Of a DNA stretch of 64,000 nucleotides, positions 19,008 through 28,023 are shown one piece after another. The translations under genes were made by a program, and so were the position numbers. Source of the stretch: RPQJ01 sp963707145 (lineage in GTDB: Bacteria; Pseudomonadota; Gammaproteobacteria; Steroidobacterales; Steroidobacteraceae). Each line of letters starts with the position of its first letter. Position 1 is the stretch's first letter. The notes beneath the pieces are model-generated. The model searched no databases and was not told where the DNA came from. It worked only from the letters and a program-made list of their open reading frames with translations. The DNA lies in NCBI GenBank assembly GCA_963707145.1, contig CAVPOQ010000004.1, forward strand, positions 682,001 through 746,000, written 5' to 3'.

Positions 19008-21174
19008 GTGTCTCTTGTCTCTGGCTATTTATTTTCTTATTCAAAAGCTTATCAGCACAATGTAAAGTTCATTGTGCTGTTGGCCGCGCTGCTCGTGACG
19101 GCGCGCGCAGTTGCCGGGACGGCCGGCGTCGCAGGCGGGACAGCGCCGCCGGCAGCGCCCGAGGAGCCGCTCGAGGAGATCATCGTGACCGCCTCGCTGC
19201 GGCCGGCGCCGGCGGGCGAATTCCCCGCGAGCACGACGGTGCTCGACAGCCACATCCTCCAGACCGCCGGGCTGCAGCACCTTCAGGATCTCGTCGGTCT
19301 CGTCCCGAACCTGACCTGGGCCGGCGCCACCTCCCGGCCGCGCTACTTCCTGCTGCGCGGGGTCGGCGAACTCGAGCAGTACCAGGGAGCCCCCAATCCG
19401 TCGGTGGGGTTCCTGATCGATGGCATCGACTTCAGCGGCGTCGGCATGCCCGCCACCTCGTTCGACCTCGAGCAGGTCGAGGTGCTGCGCGGCCCGCAGG
19501 GCACCCGCTACGGTGCCAACGCGTTGGCGGGACTGATCAATATCCAGACGCGCGCCCCGCGGCCCGAGCCCGAGCTCGACACCGAGTTCACGGCCGGCGA
19601 GGACGGCATGCTGGCGGCCGGCGTGGTGGCCGGCGGCGCACTGCCTGGCGAGGGCAACGGGCAGGGAGCTTGGCGCCTCGTGGCGCAGCAGTCCGCGAGC
19701 GACGGCTTCCGCCGCAACCGCTACCTCGGCCGCGACGACACCAACCAGCGCGACGAACTCACGTTGCGCGGCCGCCTTGCGGTCGAGCCCGTGGCGGGCT
19801 GGGAGGTCGGCCTGACCGCGCTCTACGCCGACCTCGACAACGGCTTCGACGCCTTCGTCCCCGACAACTCCTTCGAGACGCTGTCCGACCGCCCCGGCCG
19901 CGATGCGCAGCGCTCGACGGGCATCGCGCTCACGGTCGCCGGCGACGCCGGCCGCGCGACCCTGCGCAGCACCACAGCCTGGGCCGACTCCGACATCGTC
20001 TACAGCTTCGACGGCGACTGGGGCAACGACGCTTACTGGGGCGAGTACGCGCCCTACGACTACTTCTCGCGCTACGACCGCGAACGCGGCACGCTGAGCC
20101 AGGACCTGCGCCTCGTGAGCGAGGTCACGGCGCGCGACGACGGCTTCGGCTGGCTGCTGGGTGTCTACGCGATGCAGCTCGACGAGGACAACCGCCAGCG
20201 CGACGAGTTCGCGGGCGAACTGCTGCGCCCGCTGCTCGACAGCCGCTACCAGGCGACCAACCTGGCCCTCTACGGCGAGGGCGAGTGGCTGCTCGACGAC
20301 ACCGTCGTGCTGTCGGCGGGCCTGCGCGTCGAGACGCGCTCGGCCGATTACCGCGACAGCGACGATGGGCGCTTCTCGCCGCGGGACACCATGGTCGGCG
20401 GCAACCTCTCGCTCACCGGCGACATCCGGACGCACAGCCACTGGTACGTCACCGCGAGCCGGGGCTACAAGGCCGGCGGGTTCAACATCGGCGCGCTGGT
20501 GCCGGAGGAGCGCCGCGAGTTCGAGCCCGAGTACCTCTGGAACCTCGAGGGCGGCCTGCGCCACGCCAGCGCCGACGGCGCGCTCGCCGCCGAGGTCTCG
20601 GTGTTCCAGATGTGGCGCGAGTCACAGCAGGTCTCGACCTCGTTCCAGGTGGACCCGGGCGACCCGCTGTCCTACGTGTTCTACACGGACAACGCCGCGC
20701 GCGGCCGCAACTACGGGCTGGAGGGCTCGCTCGCGTGGCGGCCACTGGCGACGCTCACCGTGTCGGGCACCCTCGGGCTGCTGCACTCCGAGTACCTGGA
20801 CTACCGCTACGGCGAGCGCGACCTCGACGGGCGCGAGCAGGCGCACGCGCCGGGCTGGCAGTACTCGCTGTCGGCGGAGTGGAATCGCGGTTCGGGCTGG
20901 ATGGCACGAGCCGACCTGTTCGGCAGCGATGCCTTCTACTTCGACGCCAGCAACGACCAGCGGTCCCAGCCGTACGCACTGCTGAACCTGCGCGCCGGTT
21001 ACGCCGCCGGACGCTGGTCGCTCCAGGTCGTGGGGCCGCAACGTCACTGACGAGCGCTACGCGGTGCGCGGCTTCTACTTCGGGCTCGAGCCGCCCGACT
21101 TCGCCGACCGGCTCTATGTCCAGCAGGGCGATCCGCGGCAGTTCGGCGTGACGCTGCGGTGGTCGCTGCGATGA
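19008..21174 (+). CDS. TonB-dependent outer-membrane receptor, probably for thiamine or a precursor (frameshifted near 3' end)
   Basis: About 721 residues once one extra G in the run near 21032-21035 is removed. The corrected frame reads QVVGRNVTDERYAVRGFYFG... and ends FGVTLRWSLR at 21174, a proper barrel C-terminus with aromatic/Arg ending. The N-terminus has a signal peptide (FIVLLAALLVTARAVA), the TonB box region EEPLEEIIVTAS and a plug domain (TVLDSHILQTAG..., LRGVGELEQYQGAPNPSVG..., EVLRGPQGTRYGANALAG). The start GTG 19008 sits four bases from the ribosome site inside the TPP riboswitch, which is why I infer thiamine uptake. The first 65 bp are strikingly AT-rich and contain a hairpin. 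Confidence 0.9.
19053..19079 (+). repeat. Perfect 10-bp inverted repeat inside the receptor's signal-peptide codons
   Basis: CAGCACAATG-(7 nt)-CATTGTGCTG, in an AT-rich patch (about 19027-19075) of an otherwise GC-rich gene. In the mRNA it would form a hairpin about 45 nt after the GTG start. It has no U-tract after it on the plus strand, so it is not a standard terminator. It may affect early translation or be an operator. Confidence 0.6.
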
Positions 21175-21215
21175 CAGATCGAGCATTCGAGACCGCGGGC
21201 CTGCCGCGGTCGCTC

Positions 21216-21350
21216 GTCGGTTCGGGAACGGGCTTTCCGGGGTTCCGTCGGCCGGGACGCCGTGAACCCGTCCCTGGGGGCTCGCGCGCCGCATCCCTGC
21301 GGCGCGACGCCCGGCCTTTGGAACCCCGGAAAGCCCGTCCCCGAACCGAC
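21216..21350. repeat. Intergenic palindromic element, copy A (conserved core on minus strand)
   Basis: Left arm 21216-21246 and right arm 21320-21350 are inverted copies matching at 30 of 31 positions. Inside lies a 9-bp perfect hairpin (21285-21293 with 21298-21306, loop TCCC) and the family core at 21254-21283. Read on the minus strand the core is GAGCCCCCAGGGA followed by CGGGTTCACGGCGTCCC. It sits between the TonB receptor stop and the thiamine-binding protein gene, within a presumed operon. Its outer arms differ from those of copies B and C. Confidence 0.85.
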
Positions 21351-21391
21351 AACTGCAGCGGATTCCGAAATCGATACACCGGAGCAACGAC

Positions 21392-21652
21392 ATGCGCATC
21401 GCCGTGGACATCAGCCTGTATCCCCTCGACGCCGACTACGTCCCGCCCATCAAGGACTTCATCGAGCGACTCAACCGCCAACCAGGGCTCACCGTCGAGA
21501 CCAACGCCATGAGCACGCAGGTGTCGGGCGAGCACGATCGCGTGTTCGCGGCGCTGGCCGAGGAAACCCGACGTACCTTCGCGGGCGACGCGCGCGCCGT
21601 GTTCGTGATGAAGGTGCTCGGCGGACAGCCCTCGCCTGCGGAACGCGGATGA
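21392..21652 (+). CDS. Thiamine-binding protein, MTH1187/YkoF-like
   Basis: 86 residues forming a single MTH1187/YkoF-type ferredoxin-like domain: MRIAVDISLYPLDADY, then ETNAMSTQVSGEHDRVF, then AVFVMKVLGG. Homologous YkoF domains bind thiamine or its hydroxymethylpyrimidine moiety in the cytoplasm. GGAGC precedes the ATG. Its stop overlaps the transporter start (ATGA), and it follows the TPP-controlled receptor, so context and family agree on thiamine. It may act as a carrier or buffer, or as a regulatory partner for PnuT; which of these is not known. Confidence 0.85.
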   Translation: MRIAVDISLYPLDADYVPPIKDFIERLNRQPGLTVETNAMSTQVSGEHDRVFAALAEETRRTFAGDARAVFVMKVLGGQPSPAERG

Positions 21653-22284
21653 CACTGGACCGGGCGCTCGACGCGTTGGTCGTCTCGCTCGGCGCGATCC
21701 CGGGGAGCGAGTGGGCCGCCGTGGCGCTTGCGCTCGCCTACCTGCTGCTCGCGGTGCGCCAGAATCCCTGGTGCTGGGCGGCCGCCGCCGCGAGTTCCGC
21801 GATCTACCTCGTGCTGTTCGCGCGGGGCGGGCTGGTCATGCAGGCGGCGCTGCAGGTGTTCTACGTCGCGATGGCCGGTTACGGCTGGTACGCGTGGCGC
21901 GGCGGGGCGTCAGGGCACGGGACCGCGCTGCCGGTGACGCGCTGGAGTGGCGCGCGGCACGCCGCCGGCCTGGGTGTCGTGCTCGTCGTGACGTTCGTCA
22001 ACGGCTGGCTGATCGCACGGCCGGCCGACGGGCCGCTGCCCTGGGTGGACGCCTTCGTCGCGTGGTCGAGCGTGCTGGCCACCTGGCTGGTGGCGCGCAA
22101 GGTGCTCGAGAACTGGCTCTACTGGATCGTCGTGGACGCCGTGGCGGTGGGGCTCTACTGGAGCCAGGGCTTCCACGCGACCGCCGGGCTCTACGTGCTC
22201 TACATCGTCATCGCGGTGCGCGGCTATTTCGCGTGGCGCGCCGATCTCGCCCGCGGCGCCGCCGACGGAGCGGTCCGTGCCTGA
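21649..22284 (+). CDS. pnuT: PnuC-family transporter, thiamine-type (PnuT)
   Basis: 211 residues with about seven predicted membrane segments. The family core is VFYVAMAGYGWYAWR and LENWLYWIVVDAVAVGLYWSQG (the NWxxWxxxD signature of PnuC transporters, which carry nicotinamide riboside, riboflavin or thiamine). Position in a TPP-riboswitch operon between a thiamine-binding protein and a thiamine-kinase-like gene argues for thiamine, that is PnuT. PnuC-type carriers work by facilitated diffusion and depend on metabolic trapping by a kinase, which the next gene would provide. The start ATG overlaps the previous stop, and the end overlaps the kinase start by 8 bp. Confidence 0.87.
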   Translation: MTLDRALDALVVSLGAIPGSEWAAVALALAYLLLAVRQNPWCWAAAAASSAIYLVLFARGGLVMQAALQVFYVAMAGYGWYAWRGGASGHGTALPVTRWSGARHAAGLGVVLVVTFVNGWLIARPADGPLPWVDAFVAWSSVLATWLVARKVLENWLYWIVVDAVAVGLYWSQGFHATAGLYVLYIVIAVRGYFAWRADLARGAADGAVRA

Positions 22285-23190
22285 GTCGCCAGGCAGCGCG
22301 CCGGCGGTGGCATCCGGGGAGGCGGAGGTCCGCGAGCGGCTGCGCGGCTGCGCGGCCACGCGGGGACTGGCCGAGGGTGTTCTCGAGGAGCAGCACGGCG
22401 GGTTCAGCAACCGCTGCCTGGCGGCTCGACGCCCCCGGCGGGCCGTGGTTCGTGCGCCTCGGCGCCGCCGATGCTGCGGGACTCGGCGTGGATCGCGCCA
22501 GCGAGTGCGCGCTGCTCGCAGCGGTCTCGGCCGCCGGTCTTGCACCCGAGGTGCTCGCCTGCGAGCCCCGCGCCGGCCTGCTCGTGACGCGTTGGGTGGC
22601 AGGCGGCCCGTGGCGGGCCGGGGACCCGTTCGAAGGCGACAACCTGGCGCGCATCGCGGCGCTGCTGCGCCGCCTGCACGACCAGCCCGTGCCCGACGGC
22701 GTCGCGCTCGTGAGCTGGTCGCGGCAGGCCCGCCGGCTCGCGGCGGGAATTCCCATGCGGTCCGGCGAGGCGCTGCTCCACGCGCGGGCGGCGCGACGCC
22801 TTCGAACGCCTCGACCGACGCTCCGTCGCGCCGGTGCTTTGCCACCACGACCTGCATCACCTGAACATCCTCGACGACGGCGAGCGGCTCTGGCTGGTGG
22901 ACTGGGAATACGGCGGAGGAGGCGACCCGCTGTTCGACCTCGCGGGCTTCCTCGCGATGCACGGTCTCGGGCCGGCCGCAACCGACGGCTTCCTGCGGGC
23001 CTACGGCGGGCTCGGACTCTCGGGCCGGGCGCTGCTCGACACGGCTCGCTGGGCCTTCGACTACGTCCAGTGGCTCTGGTATCGGCACCGCGCGCCCGAC
23101 GGAACGGGCGAAGCCGGCGCGCGGGCGCGGCGTTTGGCGCAGCGGCTCCTGCACTGCGATAATTCGACGATTGACCAGGACCACGGGTGA
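22277..23190 (+). CDS. Thiamine-kinase-like phosphotransferase (APH/choline kinase fold), frameshifted
   Basis: Predicted to phosphorylate thiamine after uptake. The GTG start overlaps the pnuT stop. The frame is lost twice: an extra C near 22417 and another near 22794. With both removed the protein is 303 residues and reads GGFSNRCWRLDAPGGPWFVRLG at the nucleotide-binding start, VLCHHDLHHLNIL (catalytic HxDxxxxN) and LVDWEYGGGGDPLFDLAGF (metal-binding Asp), the pattern of ThiK and related kinases. It could be a choline or aminoglycoside kinase homologue by fold, but the operon points to thiamine. If the insertions are real, the kinase is dead. Confidence 0.78.
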
Positions 23191-23193
23191 CGC

Positions 23194-23511
23194 ATGGCGA
23201 GGATGCTGGTGACCGACCGCGACGGCGGGGTGCACGAGGTGCAGGGACAGCTCGGCGTCAAGCTCATGGAAACCCTCCGCGAGTTCGACTATGGCGTCAC
23301 GGCCATCTGTGGCGGCCTGTGCTCCTGTGCCACCTGCCACATCTTTATCGACCCGGAGTGGATGCCACGCCTGCCCGCGCCGCAGGGCGACGAGAGGGAA
23401 CTGCTCGTCGAGCTGCAGCATTACGACCCCGAGCGCTCGCGCCTGAGCTGCCAGGTGGACTTCACCGCGGCGCTCGACGGCCTGCCGCTCACGGTCGCTC
23501 CGGACGAGTGA
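23194..23511 (+). CDS. Adrenodoxin-type [2Fe-2S] ferredoxin
   Basis: 105 residues. Cluster ligands Cys39, Cys45 and Cys48 (CGGLCSCATC) and Cys86 (LSCQVDF); Cys43 is an additional cysteine common in this group. GGLCSCATCHIFIDPEW and the acidic helix (PQGDERELL) are typical of vertebrate/plant-type bacterial ferredoxins that feed cytochrome P450s or Rieske oxygenases. No partner reductase or oxygenase lies beside it. It begins three bases after the kinase stop and so may be on the thiamine transcript, but a functional link is doubtful. Confidence 0.9.
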   Translation: MARMLVTDRDGGVHEVQGQLGVKLMETLREFDYGVTAICGGLCSCATCHIFIDPEWMPRLPAPQGDERELLVELQHYDPERSRLSCQVDFTAALDGLPLTVAPDE

Positions 23512-23590
23512 GCGCTGCTGCGCGCCGGCCGGCGGCCGGAGCGTTCCCCGTAGGATGCCCGTCCCGCGTTGCCGCCGCGCCGGCGGCCAG

Positions 23591-23634
23591 ACTGATGGCC
23601 AGACTGATGGCCAGACTGACGGCCAGACTGGAGG
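23591..23634 (+). repeat. 12-bp tandem repeat just upstream of the enoyl-CoA hydratase gene
   Basis: Four consecutive near-identical copies of GGCCAGACTGAT (third and fourth varied by one base or cut short) directly before the GGAGG ribosome site of the gene at 23641. If read through in frame they would encode GQTD repeats, but the downstream ATG with its ribosome site is the better start. Slippage here could change the 5' leader length. Confidence 0.8.
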
Positions 23635-23640
23635 CTCGAT

Positions 23641-24415
23641 GACCGACACCGTGCTGCTCGAGGTCCGCGATGGCGTTGCCACCGTCACCCTGAACCGTCC
23701 CGAGGGCGCCAACGCGCTCGATCTCGCCATGGGCCGCGACCTGCTCGCGGCGGCACTGCGCGTGGAGGCCGATGCGGCCGCGCGCGCCGTCGTGGTCACC
23801 GGAGCGGGCAAGCACTTCTGCTTCGGCGGCGACCTGCGCGGTATGGCCGATCGGGGCGCGGCGGTCGGCGGCTATCTGAACGAGCTCACCACCTGCATCC
23901 ACGCGGCGATCAGCTGCTTCACGCGCATGCGCGCGCCGGTGATCGCCGCGGTCAACGGCACGGCGGCCGGCGGCGGCGTCGGGCTCGTGTGCATGACCGA
24001 CCTCGCGATCGCGGGTCGCGGCAGCCGTTTCTCGCTCGCCTATACGGGCGTGGGCCTCGCACCGGACTGCAGTACTTCGTTCCTGCTGCCGCGCATCGTC
24101 GGCCGGCGTCGCGCGCTCGAGCTGTTGCTCACCAACCGCGCGCTAACGGCCGAGGAGGCGCTGGCGTGGGGGCTCGTCAACCAGGTCGTGGACGACGCCG
24201 AGGTGCTGGCGACGGCGCAGGTGCTGGCGGCAAAGTTCGCCGCCGGGCCCACGGAGTCTTACGCCGCGGTCAAGCGGCTCGTGGATTCGGCCGACCCCGG
24301 CCTCGAGGCGCAGATGGCGCTCGAGGGCCGCGCGATCGCCGCGCAGGCGTGCCATCCGCACGGCCAGGAGGGCGTCGCAGCCTTCCTCGGCAAGCGCAAG
24401 CCGAACTACGGCTGA
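23641..24415 (+). CDS. Enoyl-CoA hydratase/isomerase family protein, PaaG-like
   Basis: 258 residues; the ATG is preceded by GGAGG. Crotonase fold with the oxyanion-hole segments KHFCFGGDLRGM and NGTAAGGGVGLVCMTDLAIA. In the active site, the usual hydratase glutamates are not at the PEIxIG and GGTQ positions. Instead the sequence runs SLAYTGVGLAPDCSTSFLLPR, which resembles the PaaG/isomerase subgroup with an aspartate base. An isomerase or ring-opening role is therefore more likely than straightforward hydration. It heads the thiolase/FadB-like cluster, 112 bp ahead of the thiolase. Confidence 0.87.
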
Positions 24416-24427
24416 GGGTCTCGGCGC

Positions 24428-24476
24428 CGTGCCCGCGGGCGCGGCGGACTTTCCCGGCGCGAACCCGCCGGGCACG
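24428..24476 (+). terminator. GC-rich hairpin after the enoyl-CoA hydratase gene
   Basis: CGTGCCCGCGGG at 24428 pairs with CCCGCCGGGCACG ending 24476 (one bulged base). It begins 12 bp after the stop. There is no U-tract, so termination is only a possibility; an mRNA-stabilising hairpin is the alternative. Confidence 0.35.
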
Positions 24477-24527
24477 AATCGAGCGCTGATGTAGCATTGC
24501 ATTGCAACAACCCCCGGGGACAGACAC

Positions 24528-25736
24528 ATGACCGACGCATTCATCATCGACGCCGTGCGCACGCCCCGCGGCCGCGGCCGGCCCGACGGCTCGCTGCACC
24601 CGATCACCCCCGTGCAGCTCGCCGCACAGACGCTCGCGGCGCTGCGCGATCGCAACTCGCTCGACACGAGCCGGCTCGACGACGTCGTGCTCGGCTGCGT
24701 GACGCCGGTGGGCGAGCAGGGCGCGGACATCGCGCGCGTCGCCGCACTGGTCGCGGGCTACGACGAGAGCGTGCCGGGCAAGCAGCTGAATCGCTTCTGC
24801 GCCTCGGGCCTCGAGGCGGTGAACACGGCCGCGGCGCAGGTCATGTCGGGCCAGTCCGACATGGTCGTGGGCGGCGGCGTCGAGCACATGTCCCGCTGCA
24901 CCATGGGCATGGACGGCGGTGCCTGGGCGGTCGACCCGGCGGTGGCCTGGCAGCAGTACTTCGTGCCGCAGGGCGTGAGCGCCGACCTGATCGCCACGCT
25001 CGAGGGCTTCACCCGCGAGCAAGTGGACGCCTACGCGGTCGAGAGCCAGCGCCGTGCCGCGCACGCGCAGCAGAGCGGCTTCTTCGACCGCTCGGTGATC
25101 CCGGTCAGGGACGTGATCGGCGAAGTGGCGCTCGCGAAAGACGAGTACCTGCGCCCGGGCACGACGCTCGCGGACCTCGCCAAGCTCAAGCCCGCCTTCG
25201 TGCAGATGGGCGAGGAGGGCGGCTTCGACGCGGTCGCGCTGCAGCGCTACCCGGAGGTCGAGGCGATCAATCACGTGCATACCGCCGGCAACTCGAGCGG
25301 CATCGTCGACGGCGCTGCCGCGGTGCTGGTTGCGAGCCGCCGCGCCGCGCACAGGGCGGGTCTCAAGCCACGCGCGCGCATCCGCGCCTTCGCCTCGATC
25401 GGCAGCGAGCCGACCATCATGCTCACCGGCCCGGCGGGCTCGGCGCGCAAGGCGCTGAAGCGCGCCGGCATGAAGCCCAGGGACATCGACCTCTGGGAGA
25501 TGAACGAGGCGTTCGCCTCGGTGGTGCTGCGCTTCGTCCGCGACATGGAGATCTCGCGCGACGTCGTCAACGTCAACGGCGGTGCGATCGCGCTCGGCCA
25601 CCCGCTCGGCGCCACCGGCGCGGTGATCCTCGGCATGGTGCTCGACGAGCTCGAGCGGCGGAACCTGTCCACCGCGCTCGTGACGCTGTGCGTGGGCGCC
25701 GGCATGGGCACGGCCACGATCATCGAGCGCGTCTGA
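24528..25736 (+). CDS. Acetyl-CoA C-acyltransferase (thiolase, FadI/FadA type)
   Basis: 402 residues. Thiolytic cleavage of 3-ketoacyl-CoA in beta-oxidation. Nucleophile Cys91 in LNRFCASGLEAVN, the C-terminal GGAIALGHPLGATGA with the catalytic His, and LVTLCVGAGMGTATII with the second Cys. Longer than the 390-residue biosynthetic thiolases, which fits degradative enzymes. It is followed after 31 bp by the FadB-like gene, the standard degradative pair. TAGCAT at 24492 could be its -10. Confidence 0.93.
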   Translation: MTDAFIIDAVRTPRGRGRPDGSLHPITPVQLAAQTLAALRDRNSLDTSRLDDVVLGCVTPVGEQGADIARVAALVAGYDESVPGKQLNRFCASGLEAVNTAAAQVMSGQSDMVVGGGVEHMSRCTMGMDGGAWAVDPAVAWQQYFVPQGVSADLIATLEGFTREQVDAYAVESQRRAAHAQQSGFFDRSVIPVRDVIGEVALAKDEYLRPGTTLADLAKLKPAFVQMGEEGGFDAVALQRYPEVEAINHVHTAGNSSGIVDGAAAVLVASRRAAHRAGLKPRARIRAFASIGSEPTIMLTGPAGSARKALKRAGMKPRDIDLWEMNEAFASVVLRFVRDMEISRDVVNVNGGAIALGHPLGATGAVILGMVLDELERRNLSTALVTLCVGAGMGTATIIERV

Positions 25737-25767
25737 CGCGCCGCGCACACCGGACGAGGACACTGCA

Positions 25768-27936
25768 ATGACACAGAACATCCGCTACTCCGTCGACGGC
25801 GACGGCATCGCGCTCCTGCAGATCGACGTGGAAGGCCGGCCGATGAACGTGCTGACGCCGGGCTTCCAGTCCGACCTCGCCGAGTGCATCGCGAAGCTCG
25901 CCGGCGACGCCGCGGTGCGCGGCGCCGTGATCGCCTCGGCCAAGTCGAGCTTCATGGCCGGCGCGGACATCAAGGACATGGTGGGCGCGTTCGCACGCGG
26001 CATGACGGCGGCGCAGGCCGCCGAGTTCAGCCTCGGCCTGTCGAAGCTGTTCCGCCGCATGGAAACCTGCGGCAAGCCGCTCGCCGCGGCGATCAATGGC
26101 GTGGCGCTCGGCGGCGGCTTCGAACTCGCGCTCGCCTGCCACTACCGTGTGATCGAGGACGGCCCGAAGGCCGGCGTCGGCCTGCCGGAGGTCACCATCG
26201 GGCTACTGCCGGGAGCCGGCGGCACGCAGCGCGTGCCGCGGCTGATCGGCATTCCCGAGGCGTTGCGGCTCATCACGGAGGGCAGGCAGCTCGCGCCAGC
26301 CGACGCGCTGAAGAAAGGACTGGTGAACGAGGTGGCGCCCGCCGCGGAGATCGTCGAACGCGCGCGGCAGTGGATCCTGAAAGGCGCGGAGGGGATACAG
26401 CCCTGGGATCGCAAGGGATTCAGGATTCCCGGCGGCGCGGGCCAGACCTCGCCCGCGGCCGCGCAGGCCTTCATGGTCGGCACGGCGCTCACGGCGCGCA
26501 CCACGATGCGCAACTATCCCGCACCGCTCGCGATTCTCAGCTGCGTGTATGAAGGCACCCAGGTGCCGATCGAGCAGGGCCTGCGCATCGAGTCGCAGTA
26601 CTTCGGCAAGCTGCTCGCGGGCCCGGTGGCGCGCAACCTGATGCGCACCATGTTCGTGAACAAGGGCTTCGCCGACAAGCTGGCGCGTCGTCCGGCGGGG
26701 CCGCCGAAGTCCCAGGTGCGCCGCCTCGGCATCCTCGGCGCGGGCATGATGGGCGCGGGCGTGGCCTACGTCTCGGCACGCGCCGGCATCGACGTGGTGC
26801 TGCTCGACAGCACGATGGAACTCGCCGAGAAGGGCAAGGACTACTCGCGCCAGCTGCTCGCCAAGGACGTGAGCCGTGGCAAGCGCACGCAGGCCGACGC
26901 CGACGCGCTCCTCGCCCGGATCAAGGCCACGACCAGCTACGGCGACCTCGCCGGCGCCGACCTCGTCATCGAGGCGGTGTTCGAGAGCCGCGAGATCAAG
27001 GCCGACGTGACCGCGAAGACCGAGGCCGTGATCCCGAAGAACGCGGTGTTCGCGAGCAACACCTCGACGCTGCCGATTACCGGGCTGGCGCAGGCCTCGA
27101 AGCGGCCGTCGCAGTTCATCGGCATCCACTTCTTCTCGCCGGTGGACAAGATGCCGCTGGTGGAGATCATTCTCGGCAAGAAGACCTCCGAGGACACGCT
27201 CGCCCGCGCGCTCGACTACGTCGGCCAGCTGCGCAAGACGCCGATCGTCGTCAACGACAGCCGCGGCTTCTACACCAGCCGCTGCTTCGGCACGTTCTGC
27301 CACGAGGGCATGGCGATGTTGCAGGAGGGCGTCAACCCGGCGCTGATCGAGAACGCGGCGAAGATGGCCGGCATGCCGGTCGGTCCGCTCGCGGTCGGCG
27401 ACGAGGTGACGATCGACCTGCAGTGGAAGGTGATCAAGCAGACCGAGGCCGACCTCGGCCGCCGGTTCGTCAAGCCGGTGGGCTACGACGTCGTGCAGAA
27501 GATGGTCGAGGGGCTCAATCGCCCCGGCCGGCGCTTCGGCGGCGGCTTCTACGACTATCCGACGGACGGCAAGAAGCACCTGTGGCCGGGCCTCGCGCAG
27601 GCGTTCCCGCGCGCGGTGGCGCAGCCGACGGCGGAGGAGGTGCAGAAGCGCCTGCTGTACATCCAGGCGCTCGAGACCACGCGCTGCATGGAGGAAGGTG
27701 TGGTGACGACGCCGGGCGAGGCGGACCTCGGCTCGATCCTCGGCTGGGGCTTCCCGGCGTGGACCGGCGGTACCCTCTCGTTCATCGACACGATCGGCAT
27801 CCGCGAGTTCGTCGCCGAGTGCGAGCGGCTCGCCAGGCGCTACGGCAAGCGATTCAAGCCTTCGAAGTGGCTGCGCGAGCGGGCGGAGCGGGGCGAGCCG
27901 TTCCATCCGGCAGTCGGTGGCACGAAGGCGGCGTGA
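25768..27936 (+). CDS. Multifunctional enoyl-CoA hydratase / 3-hydroxyacyl-CoA dehydrogenase (FadJ/FadB-like)
   Basis: 722 residues. N-terminal crotonase domain (about 1-190) with both hydratase glutamates in VGLPEVTIGLLPGAGGTQR; a linker; NAD-binding Rossmann start LGILGAGMMGAGVAYVSARAG near 322; the catalytic His in FIGIHFFSPVDKMPLVEI near 450; and two C-terminal 3HCDH domains (DSRGFYTSRCFGTF...). Together with the thiolase it performs the last three steps of beta-oxidation. The length and domain order match alpha subunits of the trifunctional complex. There is no frameshift in more than 2 kb. FadB's N-terminal Delta3-cis-Delta2-trans-isomerase role cannot be judged. Confidence 0.94.
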   Translation: MTQNIRYSVDGDGIALLQIDVEGRPMNVLTPGFQSDLAECIAKLAGDAAVRGAVIASAKSSFMAGADIKDMVGAFARGMTAAQAAEFSLGLSKLFRRMETCGKPLAAAINGVALGGGFELALACHYRVIEDGPKAGVGLPEVTIGLLPGAGGTQRVPRLIGIPEALRLITEGRQLAPADALKKGLVNEVAPAAEIVERARQWILKGAEGIQPWDRKGFRIPGGAGQTSPAAAQAFMVGTALTARTTMRNYPAPLAILSCVYEGTQVPIEQGLRIESQYFGKLLAGPVARNLMRTMFVNKGFADKLARRPAGPPKSQVRRLGILGAGMMGAGVAYVSARAGIDVVLLDSTMELAEKGKDYSRQLLAKDVSRGKRTQADADALLARIKATTSYGDLAGADLVIEAVFESREIKADVTAKTEAVIPKNAVFASNTSTLPITGLAQASKRPSQFIGIHFFSPVDKMPLVEIILGKKTSEDTLARALDYVGQLRKTPIVVNDSRGFYTSRCFGTFCHEGMAMLQEGVNPALIENAAKMAGMPVGPLAVGDEVTIDLQWKVIKQTEADLGRRFVKPVGYDVVQKMVEGLNRPGRRFGGGFYDYPTDGKKHLWPGLAQAFPRAVAQPTAEEVQKRLLYIQALETTRCMEEGVVTTPGEADLGSILGWGFPAWTGGTLSFIDTIGIREFVAECERLARRYGKRFKPSKWLRERAERGEPFHPAVGGTKAA

Positions 27937-28023
27937 GGCTGGCTCCAGCCGCTCCTGGCGGCAGCCAGCGTGCTTCGTACGAGGGCTCGGTGCCGAGCGG
28001 TCGCCGGGTGTGCCGCGGTTGCA

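Noticed and set aside
19027..19075. AT-rich patch as a transposon or horizontally acquired remnant
   Set aside because: It lies within the signal-peptide codons of an intact receptor frame and has no terminal repeats or target duplication.
23591..23634. Possible CRISPR-like array
   Set aside because: The repeats are 12 bp and directly adjacent with no spacers; a simple tandem repeat.
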